Shown here in pieces: positions 27,934 to 38,759 of a stretch of 52,500 nt of DNA. This DNA comes from Prorocentrum cordatum (taxonomy: Eukaryota; Sar; Dinophyceae; Prorocentrales; Prorocentraceae): assembly GCA_963575745.1 (NCBI GenBank), contig CAUYUJ010018484.1:32501-85000 (forward strand), given 5' to 3'. The notes beneath the pieces are model-generated. The model did not search any database, was not told where the DNA came from, and saw only the letters and a program-made list of their open reading frames with translations. Position 1 is the first letter of the stretch. Each line of letters starts with the position of its first letter. The translations under genes and the position numbers were made by a program.

Positions 27934-27962
27934 GTATCTCTCTCTCTCTCTCTCTCTCTCCT
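27934..27962. repeat. (CT)n microsatellite
   Basis: About thirteen CT units directly after the dispersed repeat. Confidence 0.9.
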
Positions 27963-28189
27963 CTCCGCCGCCGTCCAGTATGAATTGCCCTTTATACATC
28001 ACATCGGGTCCGCACTCCCCACGTGTCTCCCAGGATGGCTCCAGGACGCCGTCTTTGGGGAGCTCTCTCTCTTGGGAGCCTCCTGGGCAGTCTTGAACCC
28101 CTGGGGGCCAGCCCAAAACGCCAAACAGACTCAAACACTGGAGGGTGCTTGGTGACGAGTAACGTTCTCACCTTTTCGGCCCTCTTCCT

Positions 28190-28560
28190 CCAAAGACGAC
28201 CCAAGAGGCTCCGAAGATCGCCCGAGGACGGCTCCCGAGCCCCCAAGGGTGGCACAAGGCCCCATAAGAGGCCCCCAGAGGCTAACATCAGGTCGGGCAT
28301 GTCCTCCTACGGGCGGATTCTGGAAGAAAAATAACGAACAGTCCAGAAACAACCAAAAATAGTCAGAAGAGCACGACAAATTGTCCACTGCTTATTTTTT
28401 GACTCATCTTGAACTTTCCTCCTGTAGAGCGACATGCCCGACTTAAGGTCAACAAGAGGCCCCAAGGACCCCAGAGGCCCCCAAAATGCCCCCTCGGAGG
28501 CCCTCAAGAGTCAAGAGGCCACCCGAAGAAGCCACCAGGAGGCCCCCAAAGCCGCCTCGC
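28190..28560. repeat. GAGGCCCCCA-type degenerate minisatellite, interrupted by TIR element copy C
   Basis: AAGAGGC, GAGGCCCCCAGAGG, GAGGCCCCAAGG and GAGGCCCCCAAAATG units occur on both sides of the TIR element. The same unit type occurs at 29640-29810 and, inverted, at 34450-34800. Confidence 0.6.
28288..28445. mobile_element. TIR element, copy C (158 bp)
   Basis: Left end TCAGGTCGGGCATGTCC, then TCCTACGGG; right end CCTGTAGAGCGACATG, then CCCGACTTA. Flanks AGGCTAACA (28279-28287) and AGGTCAACA (28446-28454) agree at 7 of 9 positions, in the same register as copies A and E. A-rich interior without coding capacity. Confidence 0.85.
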
Positions 28561-28677
28561 GCCCACGACCGGGGCATGCGAGCGGGATGGGCCGAAGACC
28601 ACTGGATCCGCCACCGTGCCATCAGCACGCAGAGTACCCCAAGGTAGGAAGGAAGGGAACTATGCACATACACCGAG

Positions 28678-28790
28678 TCTGGCCAGGCCCCATCCTAAGC
28701 CTGGGATTGGTGCACGGGCCCCCATGCCTTGGCCAGGAAGGCGTGCACCGATCCTGGGCCCAGGATGGGCCTGGCCAGGATCGGTGCCTG
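28678..28790. repeat. nested inverted repeats with cruciform potential
   Basis: Perfect inverted pair GCACCGATCCTGG (28745-28757) / CCAGGATCGGTGC (28775-28787), a perfect 16-bp palindrome ATCCTGGGCCCAGGAT (28751-28766), and an outer near-perfect pair CTGGCCAGGCCCCATCCT (about 28679) / AGGATGGGCCTGGCCAG (28763). Non-coding as far as I can see. Confidence 0.75.
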
Positions 28791-29639
28791 TGCACACTTC
28801 ACTTCGCCCGACAAGGGTCGTATTGTTGTGAATGTCGTGGAGGGGCTGCAGGATTATCACTGGACAGGACAAGACAGGACGGGACAGGACGCCGAGTGCG
28901 CCCAGCGGAAGTTGAGCAGCCCAGCTCATCAGTGGGCGACCGCGGGTTCCGTGCCCGTAGGTTCCCAGCTCTGGACTCTTCGCGCCAAGCTCTGGAATCT
29001 TCGCACTCCGCCATGGGGAATCCAAGAAGTACTGATAGCACCGCTACTCCCAGGGCCTCTCCTGGGGTGCGTTCTGACCAGTGTTCCGAGGCGAATCCAG
29101 CGGTGGCGACGAGGGCCTCCCAGGAGCCTCGGAAAGGCGAAGAAGAGTCAAGGGCAGCGGTATCGGCGGGTCTCCAGGGTGCACCGCGCGAGCGCTCTGG
29201 GAGCTGAGCTCGCCCAGAACGTCCCCGAAAATCCACCACCAGGAAGCGCCCAGGAGACGCACAGAACCAGCCCGGAATCCGCCATGAGCCCCTTGGAGAC
29301 GATTGGGGCAAGCCCGGCATGCGATGTACTCAGCCACGCTGCCCGTGGGAGCTGGGACTGCTCAGCGAGCATTGAACAGGCAAGGTAGAAGGAAGCGGTG
29401 TTGTGTGTAGTGTGCCGCGGGGGGTGGGGGTACAGTCGTTCCGTATCACAAGGATGCGCGATAAGGATGCAAGGGCCTTGGACGCTCATTTCGAAGCTTC
29501 TCGAGCGGGGCGCGGCCAACGAGAGTGGCCAACGAAAGTGGACCGATGAGGCAAGGATGCAGGGGTACCCTTGGGAAGGTTGCCCATCCTTGCCACGCGG
29601 GCTGACTGTGCTCAAGAGCATGGCGTGTGAAGCTCGCAC
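28791..29639. other. no feature recognised
   Basis: Normal-complexity DNA with short overlapping open frames on both strands and no recognisable product. Confidence 0.4.
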
Positions 29640-29810
29640 TATGCCCAGGTGCCCCCGAGAGGCCCCCAGGAGGCCCTCAAGAGGCCCCCCCTCTCGAGAA
29701 GGCCCCCCCCCGCGAGGCGCCTGGGGAGGCGCCCAGGACGCGCATAGGGCCCTCGGCGAGGGGCCCCCCCGAAGGGCCCCCACGAGGCCCCCAGGGAGCA
29801 TCCGCCCTTA
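29640..29810. repeat. GAGGCCCCC minisatellite
   Basis: Irregular units GAGGCCCCCAGGAGGCCCTC, AAGAGGCCCCCCC, GAAGGGCCCCCACGAGGCC; related to the repeats at 28190-28560 and 34450-34800. Confidence 0.6.
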
Positions 29811-29844
29811 AAAAAAGGCACCCCCCCTTCCCTCGGGGGGAAAG

Positions 29845-29902
29845 GAGGGGGGAGGAGGAGGAGGAGCAGGAGGAGCAGGAGGAGGAGGAGCAGGAGGAGG
29901 AT
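29845..29902. repeat. GGA/GAG tract
   Basis: GAG triplets with GCA interruptions just before the CAA-tailed array. Confidence 0.85.
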
Positions 29903-29925
29903 TCTGCTGCCCCCACCATACGCAC

Positions 29926-30016
<91 letters not shown>
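29926..30016. repeat. (CAA)n microsatellite before unit 1
   Basis: About 30 uninterrupted CAA triplets. Frames through it encode Gln, Asn or Thr runs and are not genes. Confidence 0.97.
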
Positions 30017-30017
<1 letters not shown>

Positions 30018-30791
30018 CATTTAAGACTGGGGACACTCCGTTCTCACCAGTGCCAGGGTTTTCATAGGAGGCGGGCAATACCCCCACTTTGTGGGGGGGC
30101 CGGTTCAAGCTCTACCAAATTTCCAAACGACTCTTCGCCACCACCCACACCCAGCTTCCCGCCCTATGACGTTCGGACACTTCACTTCGTGGCATGCGGA
30201 CGACCGTGGCTACTATTCAGGGCCCCGCGGCCGACGACGACGGCGTGCGCGCGCGAAGAAAAAACGAATGTGTCCCGCATGGTATTATTTGACAGGGATG
30301 ATGGCCCTGGCAGGTGCGCAACCGTTGTCGCAGAAGTTCGAAAAAGTTGCTCGCAAAAGCCCGTTTGACAGAAATGTTTAAAAAGTGTTGGGTTTCCTAC
30401 GAATCCGCAAGAGCGCGCGGGATGAGATTTTGACATTTTTTTGTTGAAAAACCATTGGTTTTTTGATGTTTTTATGTTAAAATCGCTGCGAACACTAAGG
30501 TTTTGGAAGGATTTCGTCTTGCGCGCGCGAATGTCCACTTTACCTTATTTTTTGCAAGGGATTCTTGAAATTTGATTATATTAGAACAAGAAATGTCATT
30601 TTCTATTGTTTTTTGCAAGGGAAAGCGGATTACAACAAAACAACCGGATCCTGTACACACCCTCTTTTCTGAGGCTTCCTCACGAAAATGATGAAAATGT
30701 AGCTGCGGCCTAGGCGGCGCAGGGGGGGCGCGCACCAGGGGGCCCAACAATAATTATTCTTTAGAATAAATAATGTTCAACAACAACAACA
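30017..30791 (+). repeat. array unit 1 (775 bp)
   Basis: Starts AATCATTTAAGACTG-like, then GGGGACACTCCGTTCTCACC and a perfect CCCCCAC-TTT-GTGGGGG hairpin. Ends with the TTATTC-TTTA-GAATAA hairpin and GTTCAACAAC. Its last 200 bp are the same as those of unit 4, including an extra A after the hairpin, and unlike units 2 and 3. Confidence 0.9.
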
Positions 30792-31555
30792 ATTACTAGC
30801 ACGTGGGGACACTCCGTTCTCACCAGTGCCAGGGTTTTCATAGGAGGCGGGCAATACCCCCACTTTGTGGGGGGGCCGGTTCAAGCTCTACCAAATTTCC
30901 AAACGACTCTTCGCCACCACCCACACCCAGCTTCCCGCCCTATGACGTTCGGACACTTCACTTCGTGGCATGCGGACGACCGTGGCTACTATTCAGGGCC
31001 CCGCGGCCGACGACGACGGCGTGCGCGCGCGAAGAAAAAACGAATGTGTCCCGCATGGTATTATTTGACAGGGATGATGGCCCTGGCAGGTGCGCAACCG
31101 TTGTTGCAGAAGTTCGAAAAAGTTGCTCGCAAAAGCCCGTTTGACAGAAATGTTTAAAAAGTGTTGGGTTTCCTACGAATCCGCAAGAGCGCGCGGGATG
31201 AAATTTTGACATTTTTTTTTGAAAAACCATTGGTTTTTTGATGTTTTTATGTTAAAATCGCTACGAAAACTAAGGTTTTGGAAGGATTTCGTCTTGCGCG
31301 CGCGAATGTCCACTTTACCTTATTTTTTGCAAGGGATTCTTGAAGTTTGGTTATGTTAGAACAAGAAATGTCCACTTTAGCTTATTTTTTGCAAGGGAAA
31401 ACCGATCGTAACAACACAACCGGATCCGGACCAACCCGTTTTGCCTGAGACTTCCTCACGAAAATGATGAAAATGTAGGCTGCGGCCTAGGCGCGGCGGG
31501 GGGGTCGTGCACCAGGGGTCCCAACAATAATTATTCTTTAGAAGTAATAATGTTC

Positions 31556-31590
<35 letters not shown>
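30792..31590 (+). repeat. array unit 2 (799 bp)
   Basis: Starts ATTACTAGCACGTGGGG; the first 500 bp are nearly identical to unit 1, the 3' quarter is diverged; tail of about 12 CAA triplets. Confidence 0.9.
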
Positions 31591-31591
<1 letters not shown>

Positions 31592-32360
31592 TACTAGCAC
31601 GTGGGGACACTCCGTTCTCACCAGTGCCAGGGTTTTCATAGGAGGCGGGCAATACCCCCACTTTGTGGGGGGGCCGGTTCAAGCTCTACCAAATTTCCAA
31701 ACGACTCTTCGCCACCACCCACACCCAGCTTCCCGCCCTATGACGTTCGGACACTTCACTTCGTGGCATGCGGACGACCGTGGCTACTATTCAGGGCCCC
31801 GCGGCCGACGACGACGGCGTGCGCGCGCGAAGAAAAAACGAATGTGTCCCGCATGGTATTATTTGACAGGGATGATGGCCCTGGCAGGTGCGCAACCGTT
31901 GTCGCAGAAGTTCGAAAAAGTTGCTCGCAAAAGCCCGTTTGACAGAAATGTTTAAAAAGTGTTGGGTTTCCTACGAATCCGCAAGAGCGCGCGGGATGAG
32001 ATTTTGACATTTTTTGTTGAAAAACCATTGGTTTTTTGATGTTTTTATGTTAAAATCGCTGCGAACACTAAGGTTTTGGAAGGATTTCGTCTTGCGCGCG
32101 CGAATGTCCACTTTACCTTATTTTTTGCAAGGGATTCTTGAAATTTGATTATATTAGAACAAGAAATGTCATTTTATAGTGTTTTTTGCAAGGGAAAGCG
32201 GGGGGAACAAAACAACCGGATCTTGATCACATCGAATTACCTGAGGCTTCCTCACGAAAATGATGAAAATGTAGCTGCGGCCTAGGCGGGCAGGGGGGGC
32301 GCGCACCAGGGGGCCCAACAATAATTATTCTTTAGAATAATAATGTTCAACAACAATCAA
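31591..32360 (+). repeat. array unit 3 (770 bp)
   Basis: As unit 2 at the start; its 3' quarter differs (GGAAAGCGGGGGGAACAAAA); very short CAA tail. Confidence 0.9.
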
Positions 32361-33162
32361 TTACTAGCACGTGGGGACACTCCGTTCTCACCAGTGCCAG
32401 GGTTTTCATAGGAGGCGGGCAATACCCCCACTTTGTGGGGGGGCCGGTTCAAGCTCTACCAAATTTCCAAACGACTCTTCGCCACCACCCACACCCAGCT
32501 TCCCGCCCTATGACGTTCGGACACTTCACTTCGTGGCATGCGGACGACCGTGGCTACTATTCAGGGCCCCGCGGCCGACGACGACGGCGTGCGCGCGCGA
32601 AGAAAAAACGAATGTGTCCCGCATGGTATTATTTGACAGGGATGATGGCCCTGGCAGGTGCGCAACCGTTGTCGCAGAAGTTCGAAAAAGTTGCTCGCAA
32701 AAGCCCGTTTGACAGAAATGTTTAAAAAGTGTTGGGTTTCCTACGAATCCGCAAGAGCGCGCGGGATGAGATTTTGACATTTTTTTGTTGAAAAACCATT
32801 GGTTTTTTGATGTTTTTATGTTAAAATCGCTGCGAACACTAAGGTTTTGGAAGGATTTCGTCTTGCGCGCGCGAATGTCCACTTTACCTTATTTTTTGCA
32901 AGGGATTCTTGAAATTTGATTATATTAGAACAAGAAATGTCATTTTCTATTGTTTTTTGCAAGGGAAAGCGGATTACAACAAAACAACCGGATCCTGTAC
33001 ACACCCTCTTTTCTGAGGCTTCCTCACGAAAATGATGAAAATGTAGCTGCGGCCTAGGCGGCGCAGGGGGGGCGCGCACCAGGGGGCCCAACAATAATTA
33101 TTCTTTAGAATAAATAATGTTCAACAACAGTAGGAGCAGCAGCAACAACAACCGCAACAACA

Positions 33163-33194
<32 letters not shown>

Positions 33195-33244
33195 AACAGC
33201 AGCAACAGCAGCAACACCAACAACAACAACAACACAATAACAGC

Positions 33245-33280
<36 letters not shown>
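32361..33280 (+). repeat. array unit 4 (body about 760 bp plus CAA/CAG tail)
   Basis: Body matches unit 1 through the 3' hairpin; the tail from 33121 is an interrupted CAA/CAG/CAC tract of about 160 bp. Confidence 0.9.
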
Positions 33281-33579
33281 CATTTTACCCGAACGCTCAG
33301 TGTTCTCCCCAGTGCCAGGGTTTTCATGCGACGCCAGCCAATACCCCCACTTCGTGGGGGGGCAATGCAAGCTCTACCAAACATCCACACGACTCTCGGG
33401 AACCACCCACACCCAGCTTCCCGCCCTATGACGTCAGGACACTTCACTTCGTGGCGCGCGGACGATCGTGGATACTACACTGGCGTGGAGTACACACCCG
33501 CAGAGGTTGATCACTTGTTTGGGCCCCGCATGTGCCCCGCATGGTGCATTTGTTGCGTATGACATACATAGTACAGAGA

Positions 33580-33650
33580 GACAGAGAGAGAGAGAGAGAG
33601 AGCAAGACAGAGAGCCAGTGGAGAGAGAGATAGAAAGAGATTCGTCACAT
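33580..33650. repeat. (GA)n microsatellite
   Basis: AGAGAG runs with a few interruptions inside unit 5. Confidence 0.9.
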
Positions 33651-33752
33651 GTGTGAGGCAACCTGAGAAGATGTGGTACACGGTACACGTGAGATGGTAC
33701 GCAGTGCCAAGATAGTTGGTCACATTTTTGAGGCAAATTCCTGGGAAGGCGA

Positions 33753-34397
33753 TTACACAAGTAGATGTGTTACGTATGATAGATATGAAGCAGAGAAAGA
33801 GCGAGAGTCGAAGACGCCGCCCATACATTCCTCCACAGCTTGGGCAGTGTTGAGTGCCCCCTTGGCGCCCCACTCCGTGCTGAGCCACTTCTGGCATACC
33901 CTGGCGTTAGCAGATACAGATAAATGTCCAAGGAGCCACTGCTTCAAGACGGCCCCGTCAGTGGTCCCCTCGGGCATGTCTTTGCGAATACGTTCTCCAT
34001 ACCAGCTCTCCAGATGGCCAGCGTTCTGCACTTGGACAAGCGTGTCTTTCGATGAATACTGCAGTAGCCACGCCGTTGCGACCCTATCTGGCACATACAG
34101 TGGTGGATCCAACTGTCGGAGCGCCCGGCATAATTTGTAAGCGGTATTATACTCGATGCCCAGGTGGCGGATGGCAGACCCGTGCTGCTCCTCCAGCTCC
34201 TTGGCGCTAGAAATACTGACCTTGCCAGTCACAACCCGATACTTGGCCCACCAAGTCTTGCACGCCTGGTGACTGGCATTGATACCCTTTGCCGCGAGCG
34301 CCTGATGCAAATAATACGCACTCTCGCAGTCGGCCAAGGGAGGCCGGGACAGCTCTGCGCCATACTGCTCGTGAAGGTCTTTCGCCGTCAAAGCCAT
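33753..34397 (-). CDS. hypothetical protein with three repeated helical modules
   Basis: ATG at 34397 gives 214 codons. The frame is open further upstream to 34769, but that part only translates a minisatellite, so I take the internal Met (M-A-L-T-A-K-D-L). Three modules of about 50-55 residues recur: L-H-E-Q-Y-G ... K-T-W-W-A-K-Y-R (3-53), L-E-E-Q-H-G-S-A-I-R ... V-A-T-A-W-L-L-Q-Y-S-S (58-115), L-E-S-W-Y-G-E-R-I-R ... V-C-Q-K-W-L-S-T-E-W (120-180), plus the start of a fourth that degenerates near the stop. Each has an L-E-x2-Y-G start and a V-x2-x-W end, as expected for small helical, possibly DNA-binding, modules. I do not recognise the family; the C-terminus looks truncated. Confidence 0.6.
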   Translation of the reverse strand: MALTAKDLHEQYGAELSRPPLADCESAYYLHQALAAKGINASHQACKTWWAKYRVVTGKVSISSAKELEEQHGSAIRHLGIEYNTAYKLCRALRQLDPPLYVPDRVATAWLLQYSSKDTLVQVQNAGHLESWYGERIRKDMPEGTTDGAVLKQWLLGHLSVSANARVCQKWLSTEWGAKGALNTAQAVEECMGGVFDSRSFSASYLSYVTHLLV

Positions 34398-34449
34398 GAT
34401 CCAAGAACACAGGCGATACCTTGATCCGAGATGGCTACGGATATGAGCG

Positions 34450-34800
34450 TGAGAGGAAGGGGGGAAGCCTCCTGGGGCCGCTGGGGGTCCTCTTGGGGAA
34501 GGGGGGAAGCCTCCTGGCGCCGCATGGGGTCCTCTTGAGAGGCTTTGGGGGGCTTCTTGAAAGCATGTTGGGGCCTCTTGGGGGCTTATTGGATCCTCCC
34601 GGAGGACTCTTGGAGCCGCTTGGACGCCTCCTGGGGCCATCTTGGGGGCCTCTTGGAGCCAACTTGGAGCCTCTTTGGAACCTCTTGGGGGCCTCTTGGA
34701 GTCCTCTTGGGGCCTCTTGGGACCATCTTGGGCGCCTCTTGCGGCCTCATGGGCGCCTCTTGGGGCCATCTTGAGCGCCTCTTGGGGCCATCTTGGGTTT
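34450..34800. repeat. GGCCTCTTGG minisatellite
   Basis: Irregular 10-14-bp units such as GGGGCCTCTTGGGGGC and GGGCGCCTCTTGGGGCCATC; the inverted form of the GAGGCCCCCAAG units at 28190-28560 and 29640-29810. Confidence 0.75.
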
Positions 34801-35472
34801 TAAAGATTCATGAAGAGCCCGCGGGTGGATTTTGATATTTTTCGGATGAGAAAGTCTTGCGTTTGCATATATTTTCGGAACATCGCATCTTGAAATTATT
34901 GAAATCACATTATGTTTGGCAGGATTTCGGCACGCGCGCGCGGCGGCCGCGCGCATGTGCACTTCGTGTCATTTTTTGCAAGGGATGGTGGCCCTCGTAG
35001 GCTCGCAACCGTTGTTGCAGAAGGTCGAAGCACCTGAAAAGGTTCCTCGCAAAGGCCCTTTTAACAGAAATGTTTAAAATCTGGTGGGTTTCCTAGGAAT
35101 CCGCAAGAGCGCGCGGAAGGACATTTTGACAATTTTTTCTGAGAAAACCATTGGGTTTTTGATGTTTTTATGTTAAAATCGTTACGAAACCTAAGGTTTT
35201 GGAAGGATTTCGTCTTGCGCGCACGAATGTCCACTTTACCTTATTTTTTGCAAGGGATTCTTGCAATTTGATCAAGTAAAAACAAGAATTTTCATTTTCT
35301 ATTGTTTTTTGCAAGGGAAAACGAGCGTCAACAAAAAACCGGATCCGGAGCTCATCCACTTTTCTGAAGCTTTCGCGAAAAAATGATGAAAATGTAGCTG
35401 CGGCCTAGGCGCGGCGCAGAGGTCGCGCACCAGGGGTCCCAACAATAATAATTCTTTAGAAGGAATAATGTT

Positions 35473-35503
35473 CAACAATTGCAACACCAACAACAACAAC
35501 CGC

Positions 35504-35551
<48 letters not shown>

Positions 35552-35577
35552 TATAACAACAACAACAACGACAACAA

Positions 35578-35609
<32 letters not shown>

Positions 35610-35627
35610 ACAGCAACGACAGCAACA

Positions 35628-35658
<31 letters not shown>

Positions 35659-35757
35659 CAGCAATTACAATAACAACAACATCAGCAGCAGCAACAACAA
35701 CCACGCCATCAACAACAACAACAGCAACACAACAGCAGCAGCAACAACAACAATCAG
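35473..35757. repeat. CAA/CAG microsatellite tail of unit 5
   Basis: Mixed CAA, CAG and CGA triplets after the terminal hairpin. Confidence 0.9.
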
Positions 35758-36722
35758 TTTAAGACTGTCCGTTCTTATCTGCTCGCGTGTCATTCAATAC
35801 GTATATCCCAAACCCTGGACACCCACCCTCTTCGTCGTCGATCGCACTCCTTTTCGGGGGTACACTCATTCCCTGCCACGCGTGGTTGGTGAAGCCCTTG
35901 AAAACGAAGGGTAACAGATAACGAGGGAGAATGAGGACGAAGGGATCGGAGGAAGGGAAGGGAAGGGCAAGAAGGAGGACGATGATTTGCGCTGCGAGTG
36001 GCGATTCAGCTTGCGCCATGGCTTGCGCCAGCCACTCCAACACAGGTTTACAATAAGTTTCGTCATGGGTCGCGCCATAAACAGCGCCACGTACCACCCC
36101 CTTGAAAGAACATATCGTGGACGCCCCCCACGGGGAGACGTACAGCTGCGAAGTGGTGTCGGAAACAAATTTCGTGGAACACTGAAAAGAAGCGGGATGT
36201 TGGGAGAGTGGGGCGGAAGGATAATGAGAACTGCAACCGTGTCGAGAGGAGCGCGGAAGCCCCAAGTGAGAGCGCGATTCTTCAAAAATTGCAAGGAAAT
36301 ATCAAGCGGGAGCCGCGATCCGGTGGTGAATTGCAAGGAAGTCCCAAGCGAAGGCGCGATTCTTCAATACATTGTGAGGGAGTATCAGGCGGGAGCCGTT
36401 CTTGTTGTAACCCGGGGGCCAACGACACAGATTGACCCTCAAGACTTCCCCTGGTAAAAAAAACCGGGTGCGAGCCCCAGGAAGGGCACTTCAATCGAAA
36501 AAACAGGGGGATCAACAAGAATGATTCTTCAGAAGTGAGAGTTCAACAACAACAACAGCAGCAGCAACAGCAACAACAACAAACAAACAAACAAAAACAA
36601 ACAAACAAACATTAAACAAACAAACAAACAAACAAACAAACAAACAAACCAACCAACCAACAAACAACAACAACACCAGCAGCAACAACAACAACAACAA
36701 CAACAGCAGCAGCAGCAGCAGC

Positions 36723-36795
<73 letters not shown>

Positions 36796-36911
36796 TCAGC
36801 AGCAGCAGCAGCAACAGCAACAACAACAACAACAACAACCACCACCACCACCACCACCACCACCACAACAACAACAACAACAACAGCAACAACAACAACA
36901 ACAATCATTAT
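35758..36911 (+). repeat. array unit 6, second body type
   Basis: Starts TTAAGACTGTCCGTTCTTAT, then GCCCAAACC-like and TCGATCG segments shared with unit 7. Contains about four copies of a roughly 48-bp motif (AATTGCAAGGAAGTCCCAAG, CGA..GCGCGATTCTTCAA) at 36245-36420. Ends with GTTGTAACCCGGGGGCCA, a GGTGCGAGCCCCAGG segment, the hairpin motif and a 370-bp CAA/CAG/CAAA tail. A short mixed-frame region at 35900-36240 has no recognisable gene. Confidence 0.8.
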
Positions 36912-37159
36912 AAGACTGTTCGCCCTTATCTGCTCGAGTGTCGAATAACGCGAATTGCCCAAACCCTCGATGCCCGCCCTTTTCGTCTTCGATCGAACTC
37001 ATTTTGGGGGGTATACCTTTCTTCCCTGCAGGCCGGGCGGGCCCCGGCACGCGGCGGGGCGGCCGCGGACCGTCGGCCTGGCCAGCGGCAGCGCTGATCG
37101 GCGGGGCGGCCGCGGACCGTCGACCCGACCCCAAGAGGGACGGTCAGGGGACCGACCGA

Positions 37160-37193
<34 letters not shown>

Positions 37194-38526
37194 TCGACGA
37201 CGACGACGACGACGGCAACGACGGCGACGGCGACGACGACGACGAGCGAAAGCGAGAGCGAGAGAGAACGACAGCAGAGCCACGAAGGACACGAAGTAGG
37301 CCACGAAGGGCGACAGCGGGGACACGAAGGGAATGCGTATGGGGCCACGAAGAGCGCGAACGAGCGTGGGCCACGAAGGGCAGATAATGCGGGGCCACAG
37401 AAGGCAACGATGGGGCCACTGAGGGTAGCACCTGGGCCACGTAGGACAATGAGGGGGCCACAAACGGCGACAGCGGGGCCACGAAGGGCATGCACATGGG
37501 GCCACAACGGGCGCGAACGAGCGGGGGCCACGAAGGGCATACGTATGTTGGGCCGCGGAGGGTACGGACGGGGCCACTGAGGGCAGCAACGGGGACACGA
37601 AGGGCAGCGAGGGGGCCACGAAGGGCGACAGCGGGGCCACGAAGGGCATGCATATGGGGCCACCACGGGCGCGAACGAGCGGGGGCCACGACGGGCATAC
37701 ATATATGGGGCCACGAAACAATAACAAAGCGAGGGGGCCACGAAGGGCTGCAACGGGGCCACGAAGGGCAGCGAGGGGGCTACGAAGGGCTGCAACGGGG
37801 CCACGAAGGGCTGCAACGGGGCCACGAAGGGCAGCGAGGGGGCCACGAAGGGCTGCTGCTGCAACAGGGCCACGTAACAAAGCGAGGGGGCCACGAAGGG
37901 CTGCAACGGGACCACGAAGGGCAACGAGGAGGCCACGAGGGGCTGCAACGGGGCCACGAAACAAAGCGAGGGGGCCACGAAGGGCTGCAACGGGGCCACG
38001 AAACAAAGCGAGGGGGCCACGAAGGGCTGCAACGGGGCCACGAAGGGCAGCGAGATCCCGATTCCTAGGTAATATGTGAAGGAGTCCTAAGCGTGAGCGC
38101 GACTCCTGGGTGCCTGGGTGTCGAGAGCACGGCGCTGGAATAAATTGCAAGAAATTCCAACGCAAGGGCGCTATTCTTCAGTAAATTGCAAGCAAGTCTC
38201 CAGCGAGAGCGCGACTCCAGAGCGCAGGAGGTAAATCGTAACGAAGTCCCAAGCGAGAGCGCGAGTCTTGAATAAAACGCGAGGAAGTCTCGGGCGGGAG
38301 CGGGGGTCCTGGCTAAATTGTGAGGAAGTCTCAGGCGGGAGCCGTTGTTGTTGTAACCCGGGGGCCAGGAGGCCAGTTTGAGCAGGAAGACTTTCCTTGA
38401 CAAAAAACCAGGTGCGAGCCCCGGGGGGGCACGTCAATTGAAAAAATAAATGTGCACCGGTGGTGGGGGATCAACAATAATTATTCTTGAGGAATGAGAG
38501 TTCAACAACAACAACAACAACAACAA

Positions 38527-38561
<35 letters not shown>

Positions 38562-38759
38562 GTAGTAGCAGCAGCAGCAGCAGCAACAGCCAGCAGCAAA
38601 AGCAGCAGCAGAAGCAGCAGCAGAAGCAGAAGCGGCAACAACCACAACAAAAACAACACTTACAACAACAGCAACAGCAACAGCAACAACAACAGCACCA
38701 CCACCAACAACAACAACAACAACAACAGCAGCAGCAGCAGCAACAACAGCAACACCAGC

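Larger units (their letters stand above)
33281..35757 (+). repeat. array unit 5, long form (2.5 kb) carrying a minus-strand ORF
   Basis: Left 265 bp (33281-33545) match the 5' part of units 1-4, including the CCCCCAC-TTC-GTGGGGG hairpin and CCCGCATGGT. From about 34960 to 35470 it matches their 3' part (GCAAGGGATGGTGGCCC onward). The 1.4 kb between has no counterpart in the short units and contains a GA microsatellite (33580-33650), the ORF at 33753-34397 and a GGCCTCTTGG minisatellite. Either the short units are internal deletions of this form, or this unit received an insertion. Confidence 0.75.

Noticed and set aside
30091-30381. Conserved 96-codon ORF repeated in units 1-4
   Set aside because: Identity follows from near-identical DNA of the units; it is not kept in unit 5 and overlaps another open frame, so there is no evidence of coding.
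36440-36480. tRNA-type B box (GGTGCGAGCCCC) near the end of units 6 and 7, suggesting a tRNA-derived SINE
   Set aside because: It differs from GGTTCGANNCC, lies at the 3' rather than the 5' side, and no matching A box was found at the proper distance.
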